Shown: piece after piece, positions 10,121 through 18,956 of the stretch
How the letters are laid out: the number at the start of each line of letters is the position of its first letter
Numbering within the stretch: position 1 is the first letter of the stretch
Assembly: GCA_003223135.1 (NCBI GenBank)
Contig: QHXX01000033.1
Span: 1-55,366, forward strand
Origin: Acidobacteriota bacterium
GTDB lineage: Bacteria; Acidobacteriota; Polarisedimenticolia; Gp22-AA2
Reading direction: 5' to 3'
Length of the DNA stretch: 55,366 nt
Program-made: the position numbers and the translations under genes
Notes under the pieces: model-generated
What the model was told of the DNA's origin: nothing
The model's input: only the letters and a program-made list of their open reading frames with translations
The model's database searches: none

Positions 10121-10149
10121 ATGATAGGTGCAATCGGGCGGGAAGTCCA
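10121..10149 (-). promoter_or_regulatory. Candidate promoter for the DEAD-box helicase leader
   Basis: On the minus strand TGGACT (10144-10149) and TATCAT (10121-10126) are separated by 17 bases. This would give a leader of about 225 bases before the GTG at 9890. The -35 matches consensus at only four positions, so this is a suggestion. Confidence 0.35.
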
Positions 10150-10152
10150 GAA

Positions 10153-11223
10153 CTATCTGGCGGCGGTCCCTCTTCTCCCCAGCACGATCGTCTTCCCGAT
10201 GGTGATCGTCATGAGGTCATGGCCGACGGCCAGGCGGCCCTTGTACTCCTTCCGGGTCGGCGGGACGAGGTCGGCGGCGGTCGCCATCGATGGGACGATG
10301 TGGCTGTAGACCGCCAGCCGCGGGCGCGTCAGGGCGAAGATGCGTCCGGCCTCCTCGGGCGACGTATGGCGGGCGATGATGCGCTCGACCGCCTCCTCAT
10401 CGGAGACGAGCGAATGGCGGCGCAGGAGCGCCGGGCTGACCACCTCGTGCACCAGGACGTCGGCGCCGTGCGCCTGCACGACCAGGCCGGGGGTTGGCCG
10501 GCAGTCGCCGGAGAACACCGCCGCGCGGCCGGCGTATTCGAAGCGGTAGCCGTAGGCGGGCGTTTCGGGGCCGTGGTCCACCGCGAAGGCGAGGATCTTG
10601 AGGCCGTCGCGGTCGAAGACGACGCGCGCCGCGGCGCCCTCCTTGTCGATCTCGACCTCCGTGGCCAGAAGCTCCGCACCAGCCGGGGGGAGCTTTTCGA
10701 CGACGTCCCGGCGGTTCTCGACATCGAACTCGTAGGCGCGCTGCAAGTGGCGGACCATCGACTCGGTGCCGGGAGGGCCGTACACGGCGAGCGGGCGGTC
10801 GCGCCCGGCGATCCACCCGGTCAGCCACAGATCGGGAAGCCCGACGGTGTGATCCGAGTGCAGGTGCGTGAGCAGGACGAAGTCGATGCCGCCCAGAAGG
10901 TCGCGCCCTCCGGCCTGGAGCAGCCTTATCGTCGCCCCCCGCCCGGCGTCCACCAGGACCCGGTACGGCCCGGCCTCGACCAGGCTGCTCGGCCCGAAAC
11001 GGTCCGGGGCGGGCCGGGGGTTTCCGGTGCCGAGCAGGGTGATCCGGAAGAGCGAGTCCCCGACACCCGGCCGCACCGCGGCGCCCTCGGTACCCGGCTT
11101 CGGCGGAGCGGTCCGGGCCGTCGCAACACCGGTGCAGAGCGCGAGCGCTATCAGCGGTGCCGTGAGCGCCGCGCGCGCGGTCATCGTTCGTCGCGCTTCG
11201 TTCGGTCCTGCACCCTTGCCCAT
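10153..11223 (-). CDS. Exported MBL-fold metallo-hydrolase (RNase Z-like fold)
   Basis: The metal-binding motif is THLHSDH (H120, H122, D124, H125), preceded by ITLLGTGNPRP, which is typical of the RNase Z/arylsulfatase branch of the metallo-beta-lactamase fold. A further ligand lies in FSGDCRPTPG and a late His in YSHIVP. A Sec signal peptide (residues ~14-36) implies a periplasmic enzyme, so tRNA processing is unlikely. The ATG at 11223 has GGGAGG six bases upstream; an ATG at 11184 is possible. The gene lies 28 bases after the LiaF-like gene and is probably in the same transcript. Confidence 0.85.
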   Translation of the reverse strand: MGKGAGPNEARRTMTARAALTAPLIALALCTGVATARTAPPKPGTEGAAVRPGVGDSLFRITLLGTGNPRPAPDRFGPSSLVEAGPYRVLVDAGRGATIRLLQAGGRDLLGGIDFVLLTHLHSDHTVGLPDLWLTGWIAGRDRPLAVYGPPGTESMVRHLQRAYEFDVENRRDVVEKLPPAGAELLATEVEIDKEGAAARVVFDRDGLKILAFAVDHGPETPAYGYRFEYAGRAAVFSGDCRPTPGLVVQAHGADVLVHEVVSPALLRRHSLVSDEEAVERIIARHTSPEEAGRIFALTRPRLAVYSHIVPSMATAADLVPPTRKEYKGRLAVGHDLMTITIGKTIVLGRRGTAAR

Positions 11224-11251
11224 CAGTGGCCTCCCGCGTCGGGCGCGCCGT

Positions 11252-12160
11252 TCACCAGGATCGAACGACGACGCGATTGAACGCTCCTTGAAGCCGCAGG
11301 CGGTAGCCCGGCGCGCCGCCCGGTCCGCCGAGAGCGCTCCCGCCCCGCGCCCCGCGGTCCTGGCTTCTCTCGTCGACGTAATTCAGGAACCCCTCGCTGC
11401 TCGCCCCGACGGGCGTCGCCGCGGGAACCTCGATCACCACCTGGTTGAAGGACCCCTCGAAGCCGAGACGGACGTCGGACGCCGGCTCGCCGAGACGCAG
11501 GCTCAAATCGTTGAACGCTCCGTCGACCGCGACCGCCGATACGGGGCTCGCGGCAACGTCCAGCCGCGTCGTGGTGAACACGAGGTCGAGGTCGAGCGCG
11601 ACCGGCAGGGCCGTCGACATCCCGAGCTCGCAGCGGGCGCGCGCGCCGCCCGGCAGGAAGAAGAAGGACCGGTCGGTCCACGAGTTGGTGACCCGCACGC
11701 GGCCGGTCGCGGCGTCCTCCGTGACCCGCACGGCACGGCGGCCGGCTTCCGTCCCGCGACCCTCGACGAGGACGCCCTTCGGCAGGCGCCGCGAGGTGAC
11801 GTCGAGGCTCGCCATCGCCAGCCGCCCTTCGAGGGTCCAGGCGGAGACGTCGGAGGCGCGCGCGGCGCGCAGCGGCACCCAGTCCCGTCCGCTGTCCGTG
11901 CGGGCGGGTCCGCGCGTCGCCACGTACATCATCATGCCGAGGACAAGGATCGGTCCCAGGAGGACGAGCGCCGGGGCCGGGCTGCGCTCGAACACGAGCC
12001 GGATGCCGATCGCCACCAGGAACACCGGCCAGTACGCCAGCACGTCGCCCCAGAATGACCAGGGCAGGACGTCCTGGGTCGTGAGCAGCAGGAACGTGCC
12101 GAACCCGAGCAGGTAGAACCCCCTGGCGACGCGCCCCCAGCGGATCCCTTCGTCGCTCAT
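11252..12160 (-). CDS. LiaF-like membrane protein (DUF5668 / cell-wall-active antibiotic response)
   Basis: Residues ~10-85 contain three to four hydrophobic segments like the LiaI/LiaF transmembrane region. Residues ~100-300 form a repetitive beta-rich soluble domain (VFTTTRLDVAASPVSAVAVD, GSFNQVVIEVP, GAFNRVVVRS), the adhesin-like C-terminal domain seen in LiaF and related envelope-stress proteins. It begins 13 bases after the PspC gene. The pair is a common envelope-stress module; a partner LiaRS-type two-component system is not adjacent. Confidence 0.8.
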   Translation of the reverse strand: MSDEGIRWGRVARGFYLLGFGTFLLLTTQDVLPWSFWGDVLAYWPVFLVAIGIRLVFERSPAPALVLLGPILVLGMMMYVATRGPARTDSGRDWVPLRAARASDVSAWTLEGRLAMASLDVTSRRLPKGVLVEGRGTEAGRRAVRVTEDAATGRVRVTNSWTDRSFFFLPGGARARCELGMSTALPVALDLDLVFTTTRLDVAASPVSAVAVDGAFNDLSLRLGEPASDVRLGFEGSFNQVVIEVPAATPVGASSEGFLNYVDERSQDRGARGGSALGGPGGAPGYRLRLQGAFNRVVVRSW

Positions 12161-12173
12161 GCGACGTGCCTGG

Positions 12174-12680
12174 TCACGACGTCTTCCCGCTCCGGCCGCG
12201 CGCCGCTTCCAGGATGATCGATACCCCGACCGCGATGAGGATCAGCGGCCACAGGTTCGACAGCCGCGCCCACTGCGGCCAGTGCCACCACGAGAGCCGG
12301 TCGAGGAGAAACAGCACGCCGAGGACGATCAGGATCGTCCCCGCGACCATGCGGCCCCGGCCCGCGTCCGCGGGCATCCGCCGGACCTCTTCCACGGCGC
12401 GCTCGCCGGCCTCGCGCACCTTCTCCACCAGGCGATCAGCTGGTGTCGGCCCCGATCCGCCTCCGGTCGCCGCGGGTCCGCCGGTCTCCGCGACCCGGTC
12501 ATCCCGCGGCATGATGATCCACCCGACGACGTACGCCACGACACCGAACCCGTTCAGGAAGCAAAGCGCGATGAACACGATCCGCGCCAGCACCGGGTCG
12601 ACTCCGAAGTAGTTCGCGAATCCGGCCGCCACGCCGCCCAGAACGGCGTTCTTCGTGTCCCGCGTCAGCCGTCGATTCAT
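12174..12680 (-). CDS. PspC-domain membrane protein
   Basis: The 168-residue product starts with a PspC domain (residues ~4-62): LTRDTKNAVLGGVAAGFANYFGVDP followed in the sequence by a conserved helix and VVGWIIMPRDD. A linker and a second membrane region (residues ~120-160, WARLSNLWPLILIAVGVSIIL) of the LiaF-TM type follow. The start at 12680 is fixed by GGAGGTGA six bases upstream; upstream in-frame codons lack this. PspC proteins take part in envelope-stress sensing. No pspA is present in the window. Confidence 0.9.
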   Translation of the reverse strand: MNRRLTRDTKNAVLGGVAAGFANYFGVDPVLARIVFIALCFLNGFGVVAYVVGWIIMPRDDRVAETGGPAATGGGSGPTPADRLVEKVREAGERAVEEVRRMPADAGRGRMVAGTILIVLGVLFLLDRLSWWHWPQWARLSNLWPLILIAVGVSIILEAARGRSGKTS

Positions 12681-12943
12681 CTGTCTCACCTCCGTCGCGC
12701 CCGAGTGCGTCCTTTGACCCCGGCCGTGACAGGACGCAGGATACGCCAGAGTGGCGCCCGCGGATCCTCCCAAGCTCCCCCCGGGCCCGGGCGAGCCTCC
12801 CGGTCCCGTGCTCCGGCCGCGTCGCCCGCTTGTGGGAGGCCTCTTTCGTGGCCGCCCCCGCTCGTCGCGGCCCTCCTGATCGGCTATGCTCTGCCCTTCG
12901 GATCGGGCACGCGCGTCGCGAACCGGAAACCGAACGCTCCACC

Positions 12944-13798
12944 ATGAAGAAGCCGCTCGCTCTCACCCTTCTGCTCGCGGGGCTTCCGGTGATCCTCCTG
13001 ATCCCCGGCGTCGTCAAGCTCGTCGGCGGCGCGGGCGTCTACCGCCCCATCGTGCTTTGGGGGCTTCCGGTGTCGGCGGCCCTGGTCGCTGCGGCGCTGA
13101 CAACGGGTCGGCGCAGGGGCTTCCTGTTCGGCGGCTCACCCGCGACGCTGTTGCGGCTCGCCCCGTGGTGTGTCACAGCGCTCGTCGTCGATTACAGCTT
13201 CCTCGGCATCGGTCACCTGCTCGGCTTCATCACCTTCACCTACGGAGACCAGGGCCTCAGCGGTCACCCGTTCCGCGCGATGGCGTGGGGGCTGCCTCTG
13301 TGCCTGGGCCTGGGGGTGTTCGGATGGGAATGGACGCTGCGCAGGACGCTCTACGTCTCCTGGATCGGGCACGTGGCGAGGCCCGCGGCGCTCCTCATTT
13401 CGTGCGCGGTCGGTGTGGCGCTCATGGCGCCGTCGATCACGCCGGGCCTCGAGATCCCCGACGGATCCTACGTTGCGGCGTCTTTTCTGGCCGTCGCCTG
13501 CCGCGAACTGTCCTTCGGCCTGATCTTCGCGTCGGGGGCGGGCCTGCCGGCGGCGGGTCTCTACCGCGGTCTGATCATCTATATGGAGGCGTTTCTCATC
13601 GCCGACTGGTACAGCGTCTTTTTCCCGATGGCGAACTTCACCACCAGCGAGCCCGCCTTTTATCTGGTGCGCGGGGCGACCGCGATCCTGGCCGCCGGCG
13701 TCATCGTGACCGGCCTGAGGTGGAACGCGCGGCGCCAGGCGACGGCCGGCGCGCCCGCCCGGGCCGGCGCCTCGCCGGCCGCACCGGCGCCGTCATGA
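12944..13798 (+). CDS. Multi-pass membrane protein, unknown (possible CPBP-like)
   Basis: The 284-residue protein has about eight hydrophobic segments and a Pro/Ala-rich C-terminal tail. The ATG at 12944 is preferred since it begins directly with a hydrophobic helix (KKPLALTLLLAGLPVILL). Motifs WEWTLRR and ACRELSFG faintly recall the EExxxR signature of CPBP intramembrane proteases, but the double Glu is absent, so no function is assigned. The stop overlaps the next start (ATGA). The 263-base upstream gap holds no gene; a TATGCT hexamer at 12885-12890 is a weak -10 candidate. Confidence 0.7.
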   Translation: MKKPLALTLLLAGLPVILLIPGVVKLVGGAGVYRPIVLWGLPVSAALVAAALTTGRRRGFLFGGSPATLLRLAPWCVTALVVDYSFLGIGHLLGFITFTYGDQGLSGHPFRAMAWGLPLCLGLGVFGWEWTLRRTLYVSWIGHVARPAALLISCAVGVALMAPSITPGLEIPDGSYVAASFLAVACRELSFGLIFASGAGLPAAGLYRGLIIYMEAFLIADWYSVFFPMANFTTSEPAFYLVRGATAILAAGVIVTGLRWNARRQATAGAPARAGASPAAPAPS

Positions 13799-14316
13799 GC
13801 GGCGGGCGCTCCGAAGCGATAATGAGCGCGCCACGCGCGGCAGCCGCCGACCGGAACCCGAAATGCAATCATGACGGCTTGATCGCCTTCGCCGTCTTCG
13901 GGCTCGTGGTGATGGCGGCCTGGACCCTGGTCATCAAGTACCTGGCACCGATCCTCTACGTCGTCTCCGAGCGCGCGGCCGGGCGCAGCCCCGGCCCGGC
14001 GCCGGTGATGTGGGACTTCTGGTGGGTGGCGCATCTCGCACTGGCATGGCTCCTGTGGCGCCGCCACGCCTGGGCCCGGGCCGCCGGAATGGCGATCGCC
14101 GCCGCCGAAATCGCGGTCGTCACGGTCAAATTCATCGCCTACATGCGCCGGCCCGATCTTTCTTTCTGGCGGCTCCTGTGGTTCACTAACAAGGTCTACG
14201 TTCTGGCATTCTTCGTCGTGCTCCTGATCGTCTTTCTGAGGAGGAAGGGATGGCCCGCTCCGGCCGCAGACCCCGGCCCCGCGCCAGGCGCCCTCTCAGC
14301 CGGCGCGCGTTCCTGA
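13795..14316 (+). CDS. Small multi-pass membrane protein, unknown
   Basis: The start codon overlaps the stop of the preceding membrane protein by four bases. The 173-residue product has four hydrophobic segments (near residues 25-50, 65-80, 95-120 and 135-155). I do not recognise the family. Its last 67 bases overlap the start of the aldo/keto reductase gene in another frame, an unusually long overlap. An in-frame ATG at 13822 is an alternative start. Confidence 0.65.
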   Translation: MSGGRSEAIMSAPRAAAADRNPKCNHDGLIAFAVFGLVVMAAWTLVIKYLAPILYVVSERAAGRSPGPAPVMWDFWWVAHLALAWLLWRRHAWARAAGMAIAAAEIAVVTVKFIAYMRRPDLSFWRLLWFTNKVYVLAFFVVLLIVFLRRKGWPAPAADPGPAPGALSAGARS

Positions 14317-15518
14317 AGCGGACGGCTGCCGCTTCCGGCGCGCTGGTGACGGGCGCTCTCGCCACGGCCGGCGCTCCCCCGACGACAGGTTCCGTGGCCG
14401 ACCCCGGTGCCGTGGCCGGCCCCGGCCCGACGATGCGTCACCGCACCCTCGGCCGGACGGACCTGAAGGTCTCCGAGATCGGCTTCGGAGGCTTCCCGAT
14501 CGACGACCCGCAGATCGTCCGCTACGCGATCGAACGGGGCATCAACTACATCGACACCGCGCACTGCTACCGCGGCGGCCGGAGCGAGGAGATCATCGGC
14601 GAGGCGCTCGCGGGGCGCCGCGATCGGGTGACTCTCACCACCAAGTGGTGCCCGCATCACGTCGGCAAACCGGCGAAGAAGCAGGTCTTCCTCGACATGC
14701 TCGATGCGAGCCTCAGGCGCCTGCGGACCGACCACGTGGACATCATCCTGAACCACGAAGTCGGCAGGAACTCGGACGGCGTCGGCGTCGAAAGGCTCAA
14801 GAACCCCGAGATGTTCGAGGCCTTCGAGGCGGCCCGCCGGGCGGGCAAGGCGCGCTTCCTGGGCGCCAGCGGGCACGACCCCGACCTCATGGGGGTGATG
14901 CACCACGCGGTCGACTCGGGGACATTCGACGTCCTCCTTTGTCGCTACTCGTTCCTCGACTACCCGGAGCAGGATCGGCTGATCGAGAAGGCGAACGCGA
15001 AGGGAGTCGGCTTCATCGCGATGAAGACACTCGCCGGCGCGAAGGGTGCGGACCTCGACAAGTTCCGCGACCGCTACAGCACCTTCAAGCAGGCGGCGCT
15101 GAAGTGGGTCCTGTCCAACCCGAAGGTCTCGAACCTGATCATCTCGATCAACAGCACGCGGCAGGTGGACGAATACGTCCCTGCCTCCGGCCGGCCGCTC
15201 GAGAAGGCCGATCTGCAGATCTTGAAGGAATACGAGGAGACCTTCTCCACCGAGGTCTGCCGGTTCTCCGGCGCCTGCCTCCCGGCCTGCCCCCAGGATG
15301 TCCGGATCGCCGACATCCTGCGATTCTCGATGTACTACCACGAGTACCACCAGGAGAACCGCGCCCTCGAGTCGTACGCGAACCTCGTCAAAACCGAGCG
15401 CGCCGCCCACTGCGCCCACTGCGCGGGCTTCTGTGAAAAGGCCTGCGCCTACGACCTGCCGATCAAAACACTTCTCATCCGGGCGCACGATGCCCTGGCT
15501 CCCGAGGACGAAGCCTGA
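14250..15518 (+). CDS. Tat-exported aldo/keto reductase with C-terminal Cys clusters
   Basis: A twin-arginine signal is visible (LSRRAFLKR). An aldo/keto reductase barrel follows from residue ~55 (RTLGRTDLKVSEIGFGGFPI) with the expected Asp/Tyr of NYIDTAHCY, and NHEV in the place of the usual His region. The C-terminal ~80 residues carry CRFSGACLPACP and CAHCAGFCEKACAY, a ferredoxin-like arrangement seen in the AKR branch with predicted Fe-S clusters. Tat export fits a cofactor-loaded protein. A strong Shine-Dalgarno (GAGGAGG) fixes the start at 14250. The cofactor (flavin, NADPH or Fe-S only) and substrate are unknown. Confidence 0.9.
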   Translation: MARSGRRPRPRARRPLSRRAFLKRTAAASGALVTGALATAGAPPTTGSVADPGAVAGPGPTMRHRTLGRTDLKVSEIGFGGFPIDDPQIVRYAIERGINYIDTAHCYRGGRSEEIIGEALAGRRDRVTLTTKWCPHHVGKPAKKQVFLDMLDASLRRLRTDHVDIILNHEVGRNSDGVGVERLKNPEMFEAFEAARRAGKARFLGASGHDPDLMGVMHHAVDSGTFDVLLCRYSFLDYPEQDRLIEKANAKGVGFIAMKTLAGAKGADLDKFRDRYSTFKQAALKWVLSNPKVSNLIISINSTRQVDEYVPASGRPLEKADLQILKEYEETFSTEVCRFSGACLPACPQDVRIADILRFSMYYHEYHQENRALESYANLVKTERAAHCAHCAGFCEKACAYDLPIKTLLIRAHDALAPEDEA

Positions 15519-15525
15519 GATCGGC

Positions 15526-15554
15526 TTGACACAGGGCGCGATTCTTTCTATCGT
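15526..15554 (+). promoter_or_regulatory. Sigma70-type promoter for the Ig-like lipoprotein gene
   Basis: TTGACA (15526-15531) and TATCGT (15549-15554) are separated by exactly 17 bases in the short gap before the lipoprotein gene. The predicted transcript would have a leader of about 40 bases. Confidence 0.65.
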
Positions 15555-15602
15555 CCGCCCGCGCCGTCCGCCGCGCACCGGTGCGTGGCGCGGGAGCGAG
15601 CC

Positions 15603-16454
15603 ATGCGAACACCACTGACTATCGCCGTGGCATTCCTGTCCGCCCTGGCCTTGGCGTGCGCCGACAAGACCCCCGCAACATTCAAATACGACCCGCCGCC
15701 GGCCGCCGTGACGAACACGAACTACTTCTCCTTGCACGTCTCGGTCGTCAACAAGAAGGGAGAGACGATTGCGAGCCAGTCGCCGACCTACTCCGGCGGC
15801 CCGGCCGATGTCCTGGAAGTCTCGGCCAACGGGAACCTGCGCTGCGCGAAGACGGGGGATGCGACGCTCTCCCTGTCGGCGGGCGGCCTCAGCGAGCCGG
15901 GCGCCCTGAAGTGCCGGGTCCCGACGGAGATCACCGTGCCGGCGGAGCTGCACGTCGTCATCGGCGCGCCCCCCACGGCGCTCAATCCCCGGGCGCTGGG
16001 CGAGGGCGGCAAGCCGCTCGACGGCGTGACCGTCGAGGTGACCTCGTCGGATCCCTCGATTGCCACGGTGGACGGGGACAAGGTCAAGGGCGTCGCCGTC
16101 GGGAAAGCGCGCCTGCAGTCGTCGCTCGGCGGCATCACGTCCGTCACGCCGGTCGAGGTGCTCGAGAAGGTCGTCTCCGAGCCGGTGACGCTGCGCGAAG
16201 GCGCCAGCCGCTCGTTCACGCTGCAGCCGGCGTACTACCTCGTCGTCATCGAGACCAAGGTCGACCCGCGTCTCAAGCAGGGCGTCACGGTCGGATGGTC
16301 CGGTGCCGGCTGCCCGAACCAGCTCGAAAATACGTCGCACCGCTTCAACTGCCGGGTCGATGAGACCGCGACGATGATCGTCACCAATCCGAAGCTGATC
16401 GGTATCGGCGCGACGGTCACGGGCACCGTGAACGTCTTTCGCGCTCCGGACTAG
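15603..16454 (+). CDS. Ig-like (BIG2-type) lipoprotein
   Basis: The 283-residue product starts with a lipoprotein signal (lipobox LALAC). Two beta-rich segments follow; VEVTSSDPSIATVDGDKVKG and the continuing VGKARLQ strand are the hallmark of a bacterial Ig-like group 2 domain (residues ~130-190). The start at 15603 is set by GGGAG six bases upstream and by the signal peptide. It is probably a surface or periplasmic adhesion/structural protein. It has its own promoter, so it is not clearly tied to the reductase upstream. Confidence 0.82.
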   Translation: MRTPLTIAVAFLSALALACADKTPATFKYDPPPAAVTNTNYFSLHVSVVNKKGETIASQSPTYSGGPADVLEVSANGNLRCAKTGDATLSLSAGGLSEPGALKCRVPTEITVPAELHVVIGAPPTALNPRALGEGGKPLDGVTVEVTSSDPSIATVDGDKVKGVAVGKARLQSSLGGITSVTPVEVLEKVVSEPVTLREGASRSFTLQPAYYLVVIETKVDPRLKQGVTVGWSGAGCPNQLENTSHRFNCRVDETATMIVTNPKLIGIGATVTGTVNVFRAPD

Positions 16455-16505
16455 GAATCTCGGGATATCCGAGGAGTCGACCGGGATCGGACCACCGCAG
16501 TCGTG

Positions 16506-18815
16506 CTAGACCGTGGCCGTGGGCTCCGGACCTCTCCGGTCCGGCGTCCCCGGGACGATCGGGGGGCGGACGGCGGTTCTCGCGGCTGCTTCGGCGCGGC
16601 CCTCCAGCCAGTCTCCCACCTTGAGGACCAGAAGCGTCGCGTCGTCGGCGGCGTCCATCGCGCCGCGGTGCTCCTGGTAGGCGCGCTCGACGCGCGCCAG
16701 GAGGGCGGCCGGTTCGGCGGCGCCCTCGCCCGCCAGGAGCGTCTCGAGACGGTCCGGGCCGAACGCGGCGCCTGCCTCGTTCTCGGCGTCGACCAGGCCG
16801 TCGGTGTACATGAACAGACGATCCCCCGTCGCCAGAGCCACGCGGCGCTCGGCGAAGCCGCCCCCGGACATCAGTCCGATCGGCCGGCCGGTTGCATCCA
16901 GCCGTTCGAGACGACCGTCACGGCGCAGCAGGAAGGGACTCTCGTGGCCGGCGTTCACATAGCGCAGCTCGCCGCGCCGCGGATCGAGGATGCCCAGGAA
17001 CAGCGTCAGGTAGACCTCGGGCGGCGTGCTCCCCTCGACCTCGCGGTCGAGCTCGACGGCGAAAGCCGCCAGGTCCGGCTCGAGCGGAATGCGCGCCCGC
17101 AGCGTCGCCTGAAGATTCGCCATCAAAAGTGCCGCCGGCACGCCCTTGCCGGAGACGTCCCCCATGAACAGCGCCACTTCGTCTCCAGGGAGAATGAAAT
17201 AGTTGAAGAAGTCGCCACCCAGCTCGTGGGCCGGGATCGACACGCCCTGCACCTCGGCGAACGGGTACGAGAGCGGCTTCTTCGGCAGGAGCTCGGTCTG
17301 AATTCTGCGGCACAGCTCCAGCTCCTTGCGCAGCCGTTCCTGCTCCACCAGGCGCTCCTGGTTCGAGGCGAGCTCGCGCGCCATCCGGTTGAACGCCAGC
17401 GCGAGCTGACCCAGCTCGTCCTGCGAGCGCACCGGCACCTGGGTGTCGAGGCGCCCGGCCGCCAGCTCGCCGGCGGCGCGCGTCAGGTCGGAGAGATTGT
17501 GGGTCATGCGCCGCGAGATCGGCACGATCCCGAAGAGCGCCAGCGCCGCCAGCGCCAGACCGGCGCCGAGGTTGCGCGCGGAGGCGCGGCGGATCTCGCC
17601 CAGCGCCTCCCCGACCGGACGGGCGATGCCGAAGACCAGGCCGGTGGTCGGATCCTCGCGCGTCACCACCACCCAGTTATCGTCCGGCTTGACGTCCACG
17701 CGGACTCTCTGATCGCCGCTGTGCGGATTCTCCTCCGCCACGCGGCCATCCGGGCTCGAGGCTTTCGACTCGTTGCGCGCCGCTTCCGTTCCCGGCGATG
17801 CCCCGCCCGGTCGCTTCACGTCCGCTGCCTCGGCGCCCGGCGCTCCCTGACCCAGCGTTCCGGCCCGCCCCGACGCCGCCGCCCGCTCCAGGCCGCGCAG
17901 CCTCGGCTCGTCGGCCGGGTCGGGCGTGAACAGGCTGCCCGACGCGTCCAGGGCGAACGGGATCTCTCCCTGTTCGCGCCTGGTCTGCGACAGGACCTCG
18001 CGCAGCAACCGGTCGGCGCTGACCTTCGCCTTGAGGTGACCGACGGTCTGGCCGTTGCGCTTCAGCGGGCAGCCGAACTCCTGTTTGAGGGCCATGACCA
18101 CCGCCGGCTTCTCCTGCTTCGCCGCGGCCGCGCGGCTCGCCCTCGCCTCCGCCTCAGCCCGGACTTTGTCCTTCACGGCGCGCACGAAGTCCTGCGCGCC
18201 GTCGCCGAGATTTTCCTCAAGTTCCTTCCTGACCCGCTCGACGTCCTCGGGCGGTATGAACGCCGATGCCATCTTGAGGACCGGAGCCAGCTTCGGATCC
18301 TTCGCCAGGTCCCCGACGAATTTCGGCAGGGTGATGACGACCGGCGACGCAGCCACAGGTACGCCTGCGGGATGCATGACGACCGGATGCCGGCCGGGCG
18401 CGCTGCCGCCTGCCGGAGGCCTTCCGGGCACCGCCGGTCCTCCGCCCACGGCACCCGCCCCCCGCGGTGCGGGTGCCGTGGGCGTAAACTCGAAGGCGTC
18501 GACGAAGTGGGCCGCCTCCCCCAGGGCCTCCATCAACCGGCCCACCAGGACTGCGTTCGCTGACTCTCCCCGGGTCTCCGAGCCCTTGCGCGCCTCGGGG
18601 AACGGCATCGTCTCGAGCATGTCGATGCGACGGCTCAGGCTGGCGGTGACCACGCTCATGCGCTCGTTCATCTCGTCGGCCAGGCGCGTCGCCTCGGCCT
18701 CGACCGTCCGGCGGAGCGCCCGTGCGGACGAGTAGTACGCGTACAGGGTGATGGCGCCCAGGGGCACCACCGCCAGGAGCAGGAACGCCAGGATCAACTG
18801 GGTCCGGAGTCTCAT
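16506..18815 (-). CDS. HAMP-SpoIIE (PP2C-type) serine/threonine phosphatase, membrane bound
   Basis: The 769-residue protein has an N-terminal membrane helix (residues ~5-27) and a long extracytoplasmic sensor region with a Pro/Gly-rich insertion near residues 115-150. A second helix (~395-415), a HAMP domain (~415-470) and a PPM/SpoIIE phosphatase domain (~490-740) follow. Phosphatase motifs include AHELGGDFFNYF, MGDVSGKGVPAAL, NAGHESPF and YTDGLVDA. The usual GGD-x-x-D has Asn in place of the second Asp. Such RsbU-like proteins dephosphorylate anti-sigma antagonists; no partner STAS or kinase gene is next to it, so its target is unknown. Confidence 0.92.
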   Translation of the reverse strand: MRLRTQLILAFLLLAVVPLGAITLYAYYSSARALRRTVEAEATRLADEMNERMSVVTASLSRRIDMLETMPFPEARKGSETRGESANAVLVGRLMEALGEAAHFVDAFEFTPTAPAPRGAGAVGGGPAVPGRPPAGGSAPGRHPVVMHPAGVPVAASPVVITLPKFVGDLAKDPKLAPVLKMASAFIPPEDVERVRKELEENLGDGAQDFVRAVKDKVRAEAEARASRAAAAKQEKPAVVMALKQEFGCPLKRNGQTVGHLKAKVSADRLLREVLSQTRREQGEIPFALDASGSLFTPDPADEPRLRGLERAAASGRAGTLGQGAPGAEAADVKRPGGASPGTEAARNESKASSPDGRVAEENPHSGDQRVRVDVKPDDNWVVVTREDPTTGLVFGIARPVGEALGEIRRASARNLGAGLALAALALFGIVPISRRMTHNLSDLTRAAGELAAGRLDTQVPVRSQDELGQLALAFNRMARELASNQERLVEQERLRKELELCRRIQTELLPKKPLSYPFAEVQGVSIPAHELGGDFFNYFILPGDEVALFMGDVSGKGVPAALLMANLQATLRARIPLEPDLAAFAVELDREVEGSTPPEVYLTLFLGILDPRRGELRYVNAGHESPFLLRRDGRLERLDATGRPIGLMSGGGFAERRVALATGDRLFMYTDGLVDAENEAGAAFGPDRLETLLAGEGAAEPAALLARVERAYQEHRGAMDAADDATLLVLKVGDWLEGRAEAAARTAVRPPIVPGTPDRRGPEPTATV

Positions 18816-18873
18816 GCCGAGAGGATACCACCCCCACGGCGCGCGTGGCGAGCGACACGGTGTAAAGGCGTGT

Positions 18874-18925
18874 AAAAAAAAGACGACGGGCGCGGCCGCC
18901 GGTCGCTCCGGCTCGCCGCGCCCGT
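18874..18925 (-). terminator. Rho-independent terminator
   Basis: On the minus strand an 11-base-pair perfect GC stem (18915-18925 with 18886-18896) is followed within four bases by eight T residues (18881-18874). It lies 32 bases beyond the stop of the small exported protein gene and points in its direction. Confidence 0.9.
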
Positions 18926-18956
18926 AATTTCAGTGGCGCTCTTCAGGCCAGATTTC

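Noticed and set aside
10153-11223. True RNase Z (tRNA 3' processing) assignment
   Set aside because: The signal peptide implies a periplasmic enzyme, and the flexible arm of RNase Z is not visible.
14196-16340. Antisense open frame spanning the reductase and Ig-like genes
   Set aside because: It crosses two well-supported genes and a promoter and shows only low-complexity Arg/Gly/Val sequence.
16503-18563. Plus-strand open frame opposite the SpoIIE phosphatase
   Set aside because: Shadow of the phosphatase gene; Arg/His-rich without domains.
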